From: Molossus alvarezi
Taxonomy: Eukaryota; Chordata; Mammalia; Chiroptera; Molossidae
Length of the DNA: 64,000 nt
Assembly: GCA_037176705.1 (NCBI GenBank)
Contig: CM073887.1
Span: forward strand, 28,957,501 to 29,021,500
Reading direction: 5' to 3'
The position numbers were made by a program, and so were the translations under genes. Position 1 is the first letter of the stretch. Each line of letters opens with the position of its first letter. Of the stretch, positions 12,777 through 23,637 are shown in pieces. The notes under the pieces are model-generated. The model searched no databases. It worked only from the letters and a program-made list of their open reading frames with translations, and was not told the DNA's origin.

Positions 12777-12950
12777 CCAGCGGGAGTGGCTAGTAACACT
12801 CTAGTCTCACCCCATCGGGCCATTTGTGGCTTTGTCGTTGTATTTTGTAATCGGAGAAAACGTGGAGATGATGAGTCTTTTCAGTTGTCAGCATTCAGTC
12901 CCAAGCTATGTGGAGTACGTTCATCTGTTCATCTAGATCTACCAACAAAA
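12777..12950 (+). other. Exon-like open segment (hypothesis)
   Basis: A reading frame of 58 codons stays open from an acceptor-like AG at 12775-12776, after a moderately pyrimidine-rich run, to a strong donor-like site AAAA/GTGAGT at 12950/12951. The length is a multiple of three and both ends are in phase 0. The peptide includes PHRAICGFVVVFCNRRKRGD, which I do not recognise. CpG content is higher than in the surroundings. A stop lies just upstream in frame (12774-12776), so it could only be an internal exon. It may be chance. Confidence 0.2.
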
Positions 12951-14690
12951 GTGAGTGGGCTGTTCTCTTGTATTGTTTTGTTTGTTCTTTGAAGTAGTCT
13001 TGGATAAACTTGCATCATGTACTCTTATCACCGTCATGTGTAACTAAAGTAGAGGATGTGGCTTTTGAAAAAGTTAGCAGATGGCTATAGTGATGTCTCT
13101 TTAAAAAAGTCTGTGGTAATAAATCCAACAGTTACTTGGTGTGCTGCGGAAGGCCGTGACGTGGGGCTTCTCCTATGCAAAGGTATGAGGGTGCCCTCCA
13201 AGGAAATTGCTGTATAAGTGTTCTCTATGAAGCACTTTATGTTCTCTGTTAGCCTGTGTGTGAAAACAGAGCAGTTTCATTTTATTCATGATTTCCATGC
13301 TTGGCTTCGATTTCAGCACTTCAATGAATGTACTTACAATTTCCAGTGTGACTAATGGTTTTATTCCAAAGATCACTTTACGTAGGAAATAAAAGAAAGG
13401 CAGTGTTCTTCAGGCAATATTTAAACTACCTCTCATCCCTACCCTGCATACCTCTATGTATATTACAGTTGCAAAATAAAATGGATATAGAGAGAAGAAA
13501 GGGGGAATATTATCTGTATTGAGATTTTCACCCTAAGTACCAGAACTCTTTGCTTTTGGTAGGGGGAAGTCGGAGAATAAACCACTCATGAGCAGTTGGT
13601 CAGAGAGAGGTCTGTCCTGCAGGATTCCAAGTGGAAGTTGGATGTGAAGCCATTCTGTTTGGTTTGGTTTGCTCAAAGCATTTTTCTTAAATCGAAATAA
13701 GCCAATAAGATTAGATAAATAAGTGCCTAGTTTATTCATTCCAGCTGTTAGATCTTCCCCCAGCAGAGGAATCTGACTTTCTTAAGTTATTTATTTTTTT
13801 CCCCAGTTATTTTTTATATTCTCTGGGCTCCTAATTAGACAGATGAAATATTCTGTGACCACTGTCTTAGCTTCGAAGTTATACATAATATTTAGCTAAT
13901 GTTACTCCTTATCGTTACCTTATACAGCTTACGGAGCATAATTTATTTATATATTATTTATATATATATATATATGATGTTTATATATAACAATATTTCA
14001 TTTATCTTTTGATGCAGATATGGTGCGATGACAGAGTTTTGGATAGAATGGGGAAGATGGAAGGCAGAGGGCTTTGCACATTTCTCAAAGGCATTTCTAA
14101 CAAAGGCAGTTACCCTGTGTGCTGAATATCTCGTTTCTTGGAATTAATTAGTCTGGACAGGTTTATTTGTTTGTGTGTATGGATAGAATTTCTAGTAGTT
14201 TACTTCATTAAGAACTGTAGAATCTGGGGAAATCTTTCAGTTGACATTACCCTGTAGATAAAAATACATCTTTCCCCATTTTCTCTGTGTTTGAGATACA
14301 TCCATCTGGCTCTTAAAAGAGCTTCTTTAGATGAAAATTTTTCCCCTTACGAAAGAAAATAAGCTTCTTCCAGAGCTTTTTGGGGTGAGAAGAATAAAAC
14401 ATTACAAGATGTGATCAAAACTGTTTGATAAAACAAAGTGGCCTTTTCAACTGATTTTTTTTTTTGGTGTTACAATACCTTACATTGAGGTTATGAACTG
14501 AACAACCAGTAAGTTATATTGGCCACCTGTAAGTAATATAAAACTGGGAAGATAATTAAATACACAAAATCTAAGTCACCTTACAAAAACACAATTCAAG
14601 TTTTGAAACAGCTAGCCCTGAATCATGTTTTATTTATGATATATATGTATATATTATACATATATATCATAAGTATATATTAATGTATGT

Positions 14691-14696
<6 letters not shown>

Positions 14697-14729
<33 letters not shown>
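14697..14729. repeat. (AC)n microsatellite
   Basis: Uninterrupted CA/AC dinucleotides apart from one T near the start, next to an AT-rich palindromic run. Confidence 0.95.
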
Positions 14730-15561
14730 ACCTCCCTTCTCATGAAAACACGCTATTTTTGGTAACATTAAGCTCAACAAGGGCAGAGTAGTACAAATAG
14801 TATCATAGATATTTTATTTATTGGCTGGTGATTGTTTTTAAAGGTATTATGAAAAATTCTTACTCATATTTGCAAATGGCTACCCTGAAATAGCCTTACT
14901 TATGAATGAGGATAAAAAAGAAGATTCAGAGGCTTTTTCACAGGTGTCTGCAGGGTTGGTGAAGGTCTTTGCAGGGCAGTTACTACTCACCTGAAAATAA
15001 CAATAGTAGCTCAAAATGAGTATATGCAGAGAGGACGTAGTAGGTGTACAATTTATGGCATTTATAAGGAACTAAGGCCAGGAATACTAAGGTCACATTT
15101 AATTTGATAGAAAAACATAGGACACAGTTACCTTTGGCAAAGTTTCTCTAATTTCAGTGTCTTGTTATGCTACTTCCTAATTGTTCTTATTCTGACCTTG
15201 CTACAATGAATGCATCTGAGCATAATTCTGTTTGGAAATAAGTAAAGATTAAACATTTTTTTTTCCCAAGAATGGAACTAATGTTTCCCTTTTCCTAATG
15301 TCTACTTGATGTCAGTCTCATCAACATCCACTCTGTGTGTCTGTGTGTGTGTTTAGTTTGGGGTTCACTGGTTTATTTATTCAGGTTCTTAATGCTGTGG
15401 TATGTAAAGTTGGTGTGGATAGGGATTAAACCTTACTAAATAAGTTCAGGCAGTATGGAGCATTCATTCTGCCAAGTAAATGCATTATTCTAGATATATG
15501 AGGTAAAGAGGAAGGGGTACGAAGACAAACCATGTTTCTGCCTAAATAGTTTTTGGTATAA

Positions 15562-15655
15562 AAATTTTATATATATATATGTATATTTAAAAATATATAT
15601 ACATATATGTGTGTATGTATATATAATGTCTATATCTATCTATCTATATATATAA
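15562..15655. repeat. AT / TATC microsatellite
   Basis: TA dinucleotides mixed with GTATA, then several CTAT units at 15630-15645. Confidence 0.88.
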
Positions 15656-17035
15656 TATCTCTCTTATACAAGCTTTCATTTACTGGTGATAAAGACAAAC
15701 AAAAATGTATAAGAATTCAGAAGAAAGAGATATTGCATGCAGTGAACATTGCCAGGAAACACTACCAGAATGTCTTATTTGATTTGGGCATCTTGAATTA
15801 TTGCTTGAATGATGAAAGGTAAACATGTAAAGGATTTTTAGGAAATAAAGCGATAAAATATTTTCAGCATAAAATACTCACTAAGGTATGAAGAAGGCTA
15901 TAAAGCTTGTAAAGAAATTCTATCCCTGTGTGTTCCAAGTTTACACTTAATTTACTGTTTTTTTAGAAAGGGGAACCATAGAAAGAAATACTACTCAGCC
16001 CTATTGCACATAATACTTTAAAAATAACTGGATGTTACTTTGTACCTGGAATAGCAAAATAGTTCCATAACCTTCAAAACATGTAGAATGCTATCCCTTT
16101 AACTCTATCATCATCAAATGCTTCCATATTTTTATATGAAAACAGTTTATACATAATATTTTATATTTAGTTTTCTCTTTTTAATTTAGTCGAACATGAC
16201 TGCTTCTGATGAGAAATACTGAGGCATTCATTCCTGTCTGTCTTAAAAATCTCGGTCTGTTAGTCTTCTGAGAGTAATTTTTACCCATGGGTAACTGAAT
16301 TGTCTGTACCTCTCTGTTTCTTCATATTGCTTTCTTATAAAAACACCACTCTTTGAAGTTAGGGACCACCCTAATCTAGAGAAACACAGTGAGCTTTATC
16401 TTAACTAATTACACCCCAAGCACCGCAAGACCACCCCACGTTGTGAGGTTCTGAGTGGAGGACACTACTTAGCCCAGTGTGAGGCCTCAGTGTGATGTTT
16501 CTGCCTTTGCTTAGTCCCTGAAATCTGATCGCAGTACCCAGTCCTGGTGCCAGAGGCCACTTTTCCCTGGAGAAGAAACCACTTTGACATACTCCTCCAA
16601 GAGATTTCAGCTGTCTGTGTCCCTCTTCATTAGAAATGCAGGATGTTCTGTCCATATTCTTAAATGCCATGGATCATAAAATGCTGCCAGAGCAGGGACC
16701 ATGCTTTGAGACCACTGGGCTAGGCTTGACTGGCACAGTTCGTCCTCTGGGTCTGAGAAGATCTGCACACACATCTGGACACGTTCCCCACAATCCCTCT
16801 CCGCGGGAAGGTGTGAGTTTCAGGTTTTCTACTTTCCCTTCGCAGATCCCCTCCATTTTAGCATAGTGAGCTTCCTGGCCAACAGTCCTCAGATTAAAGT
16901 GACAACCTAACCATCCCATAGGAGAAACGCCACAGACTGGTGGCCCACACCAGCTGTCAATATGTAAAATAGGAGATAGAAAAATTTTAAAACTTTGTTC
17001 TTCTAGAGAAATCCTGATATTTCTTTCATTTATTG

Positions 17036-17219
17036 TTTTTTTTTTTATCATTATTAGAGAGATAAATATCGATGTGAGAGAAACACATTGATTAGTTGCC
17101 TCCTGCACAGCTGGGGATCGAACCTGCAATCTAGGTATGTGACCTTGATTGGGAATGGAACCCATTACTCTTTGGTTCATGAGCTGACGCTCTAACCACT
17201 GAGCCAAACTGGTCAGGGC
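17036..17219 (-). mobile_element. Ves-related SINE, older subtype, antisense
   Basis: T-run at 17036, then a short purine tract, CGATGTGAGAGAAACACATT, 'gggatcgaacctgcaatcta', a second tRNA-like GGAATGGAACCC, and CGCTCTAACCACTGAGCCAA ending CTGGTCAGGGC. It differs from the young copies in its body, which holds two tRNA-like 'gaac' boxes. The minus-strand frame crossing it is a by-product. Confidence 0.87.
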
Positions 17220-17270
17220 TATTATTATTTTTAGTTTAGAAGCTGCGTTTTAAGCTTCTTTTTCTTTTCT

Positions 17271-17690
17271 TTTCGGTTTATCTTAGCAGACTGAATTTAT
17301 ACCCTGCTAAAAGATAAAGTTTGAAATTTTGAAGCATTTATTTGAACAAACATTGATTGAAACGGCAGCACCACAAACGTGGTGAGAACTCTCCACCAGC
17401 AGGAGATAAGGGCAAGGCCCTTGGAGAGCAGACAGAGCACAGCAAGGAGATTAGCTGATTAACTATCACTTAAGCAGTTGTCGTATTTGGGAAGCCTACT
17501 TAGCTATTTGTGAATAGTTGTTTTGATTTCTTAATGTAGAGGCATTTATGGAAATAGACTCTAGCTTAAATTTCAGTTTGCCCTTGCAGGCTGGTAAGGC
17601 ATTGAGCAACCCCAGTCTGATGGTCTACTGTTCAGTGAATTTAACAGCACTTACCCACAACGCTGGGGCAAGTGGATACTAGACACTAAA
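17271..17690 (-). mobile_element. LTR fragment, ERVL/MLT2-like, antisense (tentative)
   Basis: Contains CATTTATTTGAACAAACATT at about 17334, giving an antisense AATAAA, and shares ordered words with 12363-12665 (see that entry). On this basis I treat both as remains of one LTR family. No TG/CA ends or TSD could be identified with confidence. Confidence 0.5.
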
Positions 17691-17988
17691 CAGTTCATGC
17701 CCATGAAAATGCAAAGAGAAAAGTGCATTCATAAAAACAAAATACCAAACCTACGACAAACATTCACACTTCTGTTTTTTTAAACAAGTGTTTATTGATT
17801 CCCAACATCCTTCTTGGGAATATGTGCACAGTATTTCGCATATATTACTTATTTTAATAATGTACAACAGACAGGTTTTCTACCATCTTGTGCTTCCTGT
17901 TCTTCACTACTCCCTACTTGTCGCAGCAGTTTTTCTTGCATTTTCTCATTTGCAAGTCAAAACTTCAGGAATTATTATGCTAATTTTT

Positions 17989-18231
17989 TTGACTTTTTAA
18001 AAATCCTTACCCAAGGATATTTTTCCATTGTTTTGTTTTTCAGATAGAATGGGGGGGAAGGAGGGAGAGAGAGGGGGAGAGAAACATCCATTAGAGAGAG
18101 GGTCTCACAGGACCCTGAACAGGGCCAGGGATCAAACCACAACTGTGGTCCAGTCCTTTACCAGAACCGAATCCGTGACTCTTCGGTCTGAGGGTTTACG
18201 TTCTAATCACTGAACAAAACCTGCCAGGGTT
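17989..18231 (-). mobile_element. Ves SINE, diverged, antisense
   Basis: Tail 'atccttacccaaggatattt', purine tract GGAGGGAGAGAGAGGGGGAG, 'ccctgaacagggccagggat', inverted boxes and an end CCTGCCAGGG. Left ATTATGCTAATTTTT (17974-17988) and right ATAATGCTTATTTTT (18232-18246) look like a mutated TSD. Fewer CpGs than the young copies. Confidence 0.88.
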
Positions 18232-18789
18232 ATAATGCTTATTTTTAACGGCAAGTATTGAAGCTCAGAGAGACATAAGGTCAAATAACTGTTATAAGGA
18301 AAAATCTCAGTTTTTATAAATCCCGATTTAGCTCTCTTTACATATATCTCTGGAGAAATTATGTAATTCTGCCTTTAAAAATAATATTATGCAAGACATC
18401 TCATGGAAATTTTAAGCCTGAGATTTATAAAGTGTGTCCCAAACAAAAACAAGGGGTAGAGGTTTGTCTCTCTGCTCCACAGGTTGTTAAAAAAACATTA
18501 AGTAACACTTACTGAAAAATTTTACTAAAATTAAAATAAAATAAAATTATTTTGTGTTATGTTTACAGGTGCTTAACATGGTATTTTTTTTGCAGGGAGT
18601 GGTAGCTGACTACTTCAATATTAATTTCTCCTGTTTTTATTAATAGTGCAATCTTATTTAGCTGCTTAGAGTAAATACTACACTTCTCAGATGCAATTCC
18701 AACTGGAAATGGCTGTGTGACTAACATCTAACCACATGTTTAAAATAAAATAAAATTTGAAAAATCCATCTGGTTGTGTTGGAATGGCA

Positions 18790-19010
18790 GACTCCCTCTC
18801 CTATCAATTTTTCGCTGATATAAATCAGAGATGTTACAGGTAGGGGAGGAAAAACATTATGAGACACACCAAAACACAAAAAATTACCCATTGTCAAGAG
18901 AAAAAGCAATCAATAGAACCCGACTCAGATTTGAACCGGATGATGAAATTATCAGAGACTTTAACATAACTATGATTAAAATATTATAGGAAGGAATTAT
19001 TTCAGGTGCT
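18790..19010 (+). mobile_element. Old L1M fragment, sense
   Basis: 'gagaaaaagcaatcaataga', 'accggatgatgaaattatca' and 'gagactttaacataactatg' match, in order, the L1M 5' region in which an 'AAATTATCAGACAAGGACTTTAAA' like block follows. Highly diverged and bounded only approximately. Confidence 0.6.
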
Positions 19011-19387
19011 TTTAAGACACAGCAATTATTACACATAAACAGTAGAATATATCTTAATGTTAAAAAATGCATATGTACATTGAGCTGTTTTTAATAATAT
19101 TATTAGTAGTAATATTTTCAAATTTTATATATTGTGTATAACATTTATATACAAAAGTATATATAAAAATGTAGTTAATGAGTTTTTTTCTGCAAAATTG
19201 TTTTCTCTTTTATTTTTGCTCAATTCCTCCACCCCCCGACCCAGCCTCCCTAAAAATGTTGTTTTAAAGAATAATGTGATGCAGTGTAAAATGGCATGTA
19301 GATACGTCGAGCAAGTATTTATATTAAAATTATGGGGATCCACAAATGTAGGAGCAAGAGAAACATAATCAAAAAACTTATTAAAAG
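19011..19387. other. Unique AT-rich DNA
   Basis: No gene or repeat recognised apart from a short C-rich spot near 19230. Confidence 0.4.
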
Positions 19388-19399
19388 CACTGTAATCTT

Positions 19400-19640
19400 T
19401 TTTTTTAATCCTTACCAGAGGATATGTTTTTCATTGACTTTTTCTTTTAGAGAGAGGAAAGGAGAAAGAGAGAGAGAGAGATAGATGTGAGAGAGAAACA
19501 GCAATCTGTTGCTTCCTATAAGCACCCAACCAGGAATTGAACCTTCAACCTAGGTATGTGCTCTGACCAGGAATCAAACCCACCACCGTTTGGTGCATGG
19601 GACGACACTCCAACCAACTGAGCCACACTGGCCAGGGCAC
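19400..19640 (-). mobile_element. Ves SINE, older subtype, antisense, with TSD
   Basis: T-rich tail, 'ccttaccagaggatatgttt', a GAGAGA tract, then two tRNA-like 'gaac' boxes and an end ACTGGCCAGGGC. GCACTGTAATCTT on the left (19387-19399) and GTGCTGTAATCTT on the right (19642-19654) are the TSD. Confidence 0.93.
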
Positions 19641-19654
19641 AGTGCTGTAATCTT

Positions 19655-20199
19655 AAATTTGAATTGTCAATACTAATAACCTCACAAGTGTTTTCCCTAA
19701 ATGGGCCTAGAAAAATTTACCATCAATAATAATGAGCATCTTTAAGTTCTCAGATTGTGTACTGTAAATGCTATTTTCTATTAAAGGGAGGAAGACAACA
19801 GAAATATGTAATGTTAGATCTGGGATAGGAACTATGCAAGATGAGCTTGGAATATTTTGTTGAATATAAAAGCAAAAAACTAAGAATACAAGGTTATATT
19901 AAAGGATACATGAGCCATATTGTAAGGCCTCAAACTAGGAGAATATAGGCTAATTTAAACATTAAAAAGGATAAAAACGACAATAGAATCAAAGGCAACA
20001 AATATATTAAAATTTATGGGTTCTTAATAACAGTAAATAAAAAATGATAATGAAACTACACATTTGGGTTTGCTGCAAACCAGTTTGTTATTCTGAAAAC
20101 TGCTCAACAAAGGAAAAATATCAACCATTTATTCAGCATTTCCTACTAGAGCTATAAATTAAAATAATCTAATAATTGATGAGAAATGTTACACTTTAG
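19655..20199. other. Unassigned AT-rich DNA
   Basis: Nothing firm. It may be the upstream part of the old LINE whose 3' end follows. Confidence 0.35.
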
Positions 20200-20995
20200 G
20201 GAAGAATTTCAGAAAATAAATTCAGAAGGACTAATAAAATTAGAATATCATTACTTTGTAACCCCTGATGACATAGTATATAGAGGCGATGAGATCACCG
20301 GCTGCAGATGCTTTATGTGAAAGACTGCTGGAACAATTTACATTGGGAGAAGGAGGCTGACAGCACCTGGATCCCTGATGACTCTTAACCTTGCTGAGAA
20401 ATGCGAAGAATCACGTTTCATAGGCTATTCTAAGATACATACGGTTCCACATATGAATATGTAGTACTCTTATTAAAAAATTGAACCTGAGTTTGACCTA
20501 TCTAAAAGCATATAGGGAATATAGAACATGGAAAACAGGCACCTCAGAATTGCAATTTGCAAAATCTAAGATACAGGACAGTTTACAAAGCAAAATACCC
20601 AGTTTGTTCAACAAATAGTGATTTTTTTCAACTGTGTTACCCCCCCCCCCCGAGAGTAGACCTATAGATTAAATACATTTAATAAGCATATTAGTCACAT
20701 GGAAATTGTAGGCCTGGTTTCATCCTGAATTGAACAAATAAACTGTAAAAATATACTACAATCAGGGAAATTTGAACAGTGACTAAACATTTGATAAGGT
20801 TAGATAATTATTGATAACTTTTATTTTAGTTGTAATAATGGTTTTTTTATGTTTAAAGAAAAATATACTTATCTTTTAGAGATATATACTAAAACATTTA
20901 CATATTAAAGGGTATGATGCATGTGTTTGCTTTAAAATAACCTATCCATGTCGGGTTATAAGAAGGGGATGTTTAGACACATAAAGAATAAAATA
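20200..20995 (+). mobile_element. Old L1 3' UTR, left part (split by a MITE)
   Basis: Words such as 'ggaaatttgaacagtgacta', 'gataattattgataactttt', 'tagagatatatactaaaaca' and 'tttgctttaaaataacctat' follow the known old L1M 3' UTR order. The element resumes at 21120 after the inserted MITE. A poly-C run of 12 lies at about 20641. The left limit is uncertain. Confidence 0.65.
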
Positions 20996-21119
20996 CATGG
21001 TGGGGCAAAAGGAGGTTTGCAGTTGTGAGTACACAAAACAGTTTATTCTTATATAATTATTTATTGATTGTTGTATTGTTTTCCATATAAACAACTGTAG
21101 ACCCACTTTGCCCCACCCA
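20996..21119. mobile_element. Short mariner-like MITE
   Basis: The two ends are inverted repeats: CATGGTGGGGCAAAAGGAGG on the left; on the right the reverse complement reads TGGGTGGGGCAAAGTGGGTC. The repeat continues inward over 'ttgcagttgt' against 'ctacagttgt'. TA lies on both sides (20994-20995 and 21120-21121), as in Tc1/mariner transposition. Only about 124 bp, with no coding capacity, so it needed a transposase from elsewhere. It sits inside an old L1 3' UTR, so it is younger than that. Confidence 0.85.
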
Positions 21120-21230
21120 TATTATTGGGCATGAATTATTAGTTGTTTAAACTCAGTAATGGGTACATAGAGGTTCACCGTTTCTCTCTTTACCATATAT
21201 TTGAAATGTTCCTTAATAAAAATTAAAACT
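21120..21230 (+). mobile_element. Old L1 3' UTR, right part
   Basis: 'gtaatgggtacatagaggtt', then 'tatatttgaaatgttcctta' and 'ataaaaattaaaactc' complete the 3' end of the element interrupted by the MITE. Confidence 0.68.
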
Positions 21231-21283
21231 CAAAAACAGAGAAAAAAGCTGAAAGTATATCTATTTAAAAATTTTAAAGCCCA

Positions 21284-21539
21284 CCCTGGCCGATTTGGCT
21301 CAGCCTTTAGAGCTTTGGCCCGTGGTCCAGAGAGACCTGGATTCTATTCCCACTAAGGGCACGTACCTCTGTTGCAGTTTGTCCCTGGCCCTGGTTGAGG
21401 TCATGTGGGTGGCAACCAGTTGATGTGTGTCTCTCACATTGATGTTTCTCTCTCTCTCTTCCTCCCTCTCTCCCTTTCTGAAGATAAATGCAAAAATGTC
21501 CTTGGGTGAGGATAACAAAATAAAAAAATAAATAAAAAT
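21284..21539 (+). mobile_element. Ves SINE, full length, with 17-bp TSD
   Basis: Begins CCCTGGCCGATTTGGCTCAG, has box B, the CT-rich body and a 'gtccttgggtgaggataaca' tail followed by an A-rich run. AAAAATTTTAAAGCCCA (21267-21283) and AAAAATGTTAAAGCCCA (21540-21556) form the TSD with one mismatch. Confidence 0.96.
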
Positions 21540-21599
21540 AAAAATGTTAAAGCCCATTTTAAAAATAATTCATGGGTTGAGTAATTATAACTAAATTAA

Positions 21600-22235
21600 A
21601 AGAAACGTATTAATGTAAATCATGTGGACTCATTACATTAAGGAAACTTGATAGCCTATTTACAATGAGTATATAGAGAATATAAAATTTAATAAAGTAA
21701 AATTCCAATTGAATTAGTTAAGAAAATAATAGAAGAATAAACAATGTGGCCATAATGAGGCTAAATGCAAAAACATCAATTAAGTAAATGGAAAGCAATA
21801 ATGCAATGGATATCAACAGCATATAAATATAACTATCTCAGCAGATGATTACAATTTCTTGGCAAATTGGGGATAGAAGGATATATCTGTAATTTGGGAA
21901 AGTGAATCTGCCCAAAACCTATAGCACACATTGATCTTAAAAGAAACATCATAAGCAATCCCTTTAAAACCAGGAACTAGGTGGGCATACTGATTATCAC
22001 TGTTTCCAGACAATATTCAGCTGGAAATTTATAACTGTGCCCATAACAAATACAAATAAATTAATAAAAACAATAAGTATTTGAAAGGAAGAAACCATAC
22101 TCTCATTATTTGCAGATAACATAATTATGTACAAAAAACCCCAAATCACATACAGAAAAAAGATTTGAATTAATACTAGTGTTTAGAAAGATGAGTAAAT
22201 ATAAGATCAATCTGGAAGAAATGTGCTTACTGAAA
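21600..22235 (+). mobile_element. Old L1 ORF2 fragment (reverse transcriptase region), sense
   Basis: The order 'atcttaaaagaaacatcata', 'aaaaccaggaactaggtggg', 'catactgattatcactgttt' (the 'GATGCCCACT-TCACC' block), 'ctcattatttgcagataaca' (the FADD site) and 'taaatataagatcaatctgg' follows the ORF2 RT domain. All frames are broken. Confidence 0.78.
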
Positions 22236-22384
22236 TGCGTTTACTTTTGTGGGGTTCACAGGTTCGTGCACTGATCAAGAAATGGAAGTGAATTTTACTA
22301 GCTTTTCTTGATCTTGGTGAGGTCAGAGATTGAAGCTGAACTTTCACACTGAATGCAGGTCTCACCATCTAGTCTTTAAGATAA

Positions 22385-22555
22385 AGTTGTCAACACTGGC
22401 TGCACATTATAATTTTGTGGGCAGCTTTTAAAATTTCTGATGCCTGGGTACCACCTTCAGCATAATTGATTTAATAGGTCTGTGTTATGACCTGGGTATC
22501 AGGTTTTTAAAATCTTTCAGTTAATTCCAGCACTAGTTAAAGATGAGAGCTACCT
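22385..22555. mobile_element. hAT-Charlie MITE, MER5B-like
   Basis: 'caacactggctgcacattat', 'gatgcctgggtaccaccttc', 'gacctgggtatcaggttttt' and 'ccagcactagttaaagatga' follow the MER5-type pattern of diverged inverted halves. Ancient, non-coding. Confidence 0.65.
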
Positions 22556-22564
22556 TAAGAACAG

Positions 22565-22785
22565 TGAAAAGAGGTACAAATTTCCATTAATAAAATAAAT
22601 AATTCATAGTGATGTAATGTATAGTACAGGGATTATAGTCAATAGTATCATGTTAACTTTGTACAGAGACAAATTACTAGACTTATCATAGTGATTGCGT
22701 CCTAAGGCATATGAATGTAAAATCACTATGTTATACATCTGAAACTAATATAATTCATGTCAATTATACTTTAATAACAAAAATC
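22565..22785 (+). mobile_element. L1 3' UTR tail
   Basis: 'tgatgtaatgtatagtacag', 'gattatagtcaatagtatca', 'acttatcatagtgattgcgt' and 'ctatgttatacatctgaaac' up to 'tcaattatactttaataaca' are the well-known end of many placental L1s. It is the same 3' UTR type as at 59335-59705. Confidence 0.88.
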
Positions 22786-22789
22786 ACCC

Positions 22790-23182
22790 TATCACCCTCA
22801 GGAAAAACAAGAGAGAATGGAAAAGTAAACCATTTAAGTACCATTATTCTCATCCCCGGACTTCTGTCCATGATTCACGGCTTATAATGCTCATTTTAAT
22901 ACTATACTCCGAGGATTTTATGAGTAATGAATCAATTTGCCTGAGTTGTACCAGGGCTTTAGATTAGTTTTTGCCATATTGTAACTAAAATGTTGTAGCT
23001 TATTTGTCCCTTGGTGAAGCATTTCCCTTCCAAACCCCTGATGATTAATACAACCTACCTAGGGGTGTTTATTGAAAATATAACTGTCTAGATCATTTCC
23101 AAGATTCTGAAGGATCAAAGGGTTTGGGAAGATGCATTTAAAAAAGAGCCTCAAATTATTCTTATAATCAACTTAATTAAAG
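22790..23182. other. Unassigned DNA, possibly MER20-like remnant
   Basis: Around 23040-23150 words such as 'gaagatgcatttaaaaaaga' and 'caagattctgaaggatcaaa' are reminiscent of hAT MITEs (MER20/MER5), but too weak to call. Confidence 0.3.
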
Positions 23183-23192
23183 AAATGTTGCA

Positions 23193-23627
23193 AAGTGTTC
23201 ATCAGTAGACAAATGGATAAAAAAGCAGTGGTACATATACACAATAGAGTACTATGCAGCTGTAAGAAAGAAAGATCTCTTATCCTTTGAGACTATATGG
23301 AGGGATCTGGAAAGTATTATCCTAAGTGAAATAAGCCTAGCAGAAAAAGACAAATACCACATGATCTCACTTATATACGGAATATAATGAACATAACAGT
23401 CTGAGGAATATGGTAGATCTAGAAACATGGAAGTAGGGCACAGACTGACATCCCTCAGAAGAGGGGGTGGGGGATGGGAAGAGATAAACCACAGAACTTA
23501 TATGTATGTATGCATGACCAATGGACATGGACAACAAAGCCAGGGACGGGGCAGGGGGGATGGGGAGGGGGGTGCCAATGGGGTAAAAAAGGAGAAACAT
23601 CTGTAACAACAACAAAAAAATTTTAAA
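23193..23627 (+). mobile_element. Bat-type LINE-1, 3' end, with TSD
   Basis: Starts in the last part of ORF2 ('catcagtagacaaatggata', 'actatgcagctgtaagaaag'), passes the ORF2 stop near 23385 and continues with a lineage-specific 3' UTR: 'ccctcagaagagggggtggg', 'agataaaccacagaacttat' and a G-rich polypurine part at 23548-23572. AAATGTTGCA at 23183-23192 and 23628-23637 is the TSD. Nearly the same tail recurs at 35060-35310. Confidence 0.93.
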
Positions 23628-23637
23628 AAATGTTGCA

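Larger units (their letters stand above)
12951..17035. other. Mostly unique DNA with AT and CA microsatellites
   Basis: No supported gene in this 4-kb block. Simple repeats: TA run at about 13955-13976, AT/ATAC run at 14640-14690 followed by (AC)n at 14697-14729, and an AT-rich stretch with TATC units at 15562-15655. A GC-richer patch at about 16400-16960 is described separately in the findings. Confidence 0.5.

Noticed and set aside
16674..17207. 177-codon minus frame as a gene
   Set aside because: Its first third is translation of an antisense Ves; the rest has no known domain. The unique part is noted only as a patch to check.
20641..20652. Poly-C run as a feature
   Set aside because: Too short to interpret; possibly a sequence-length artefact.
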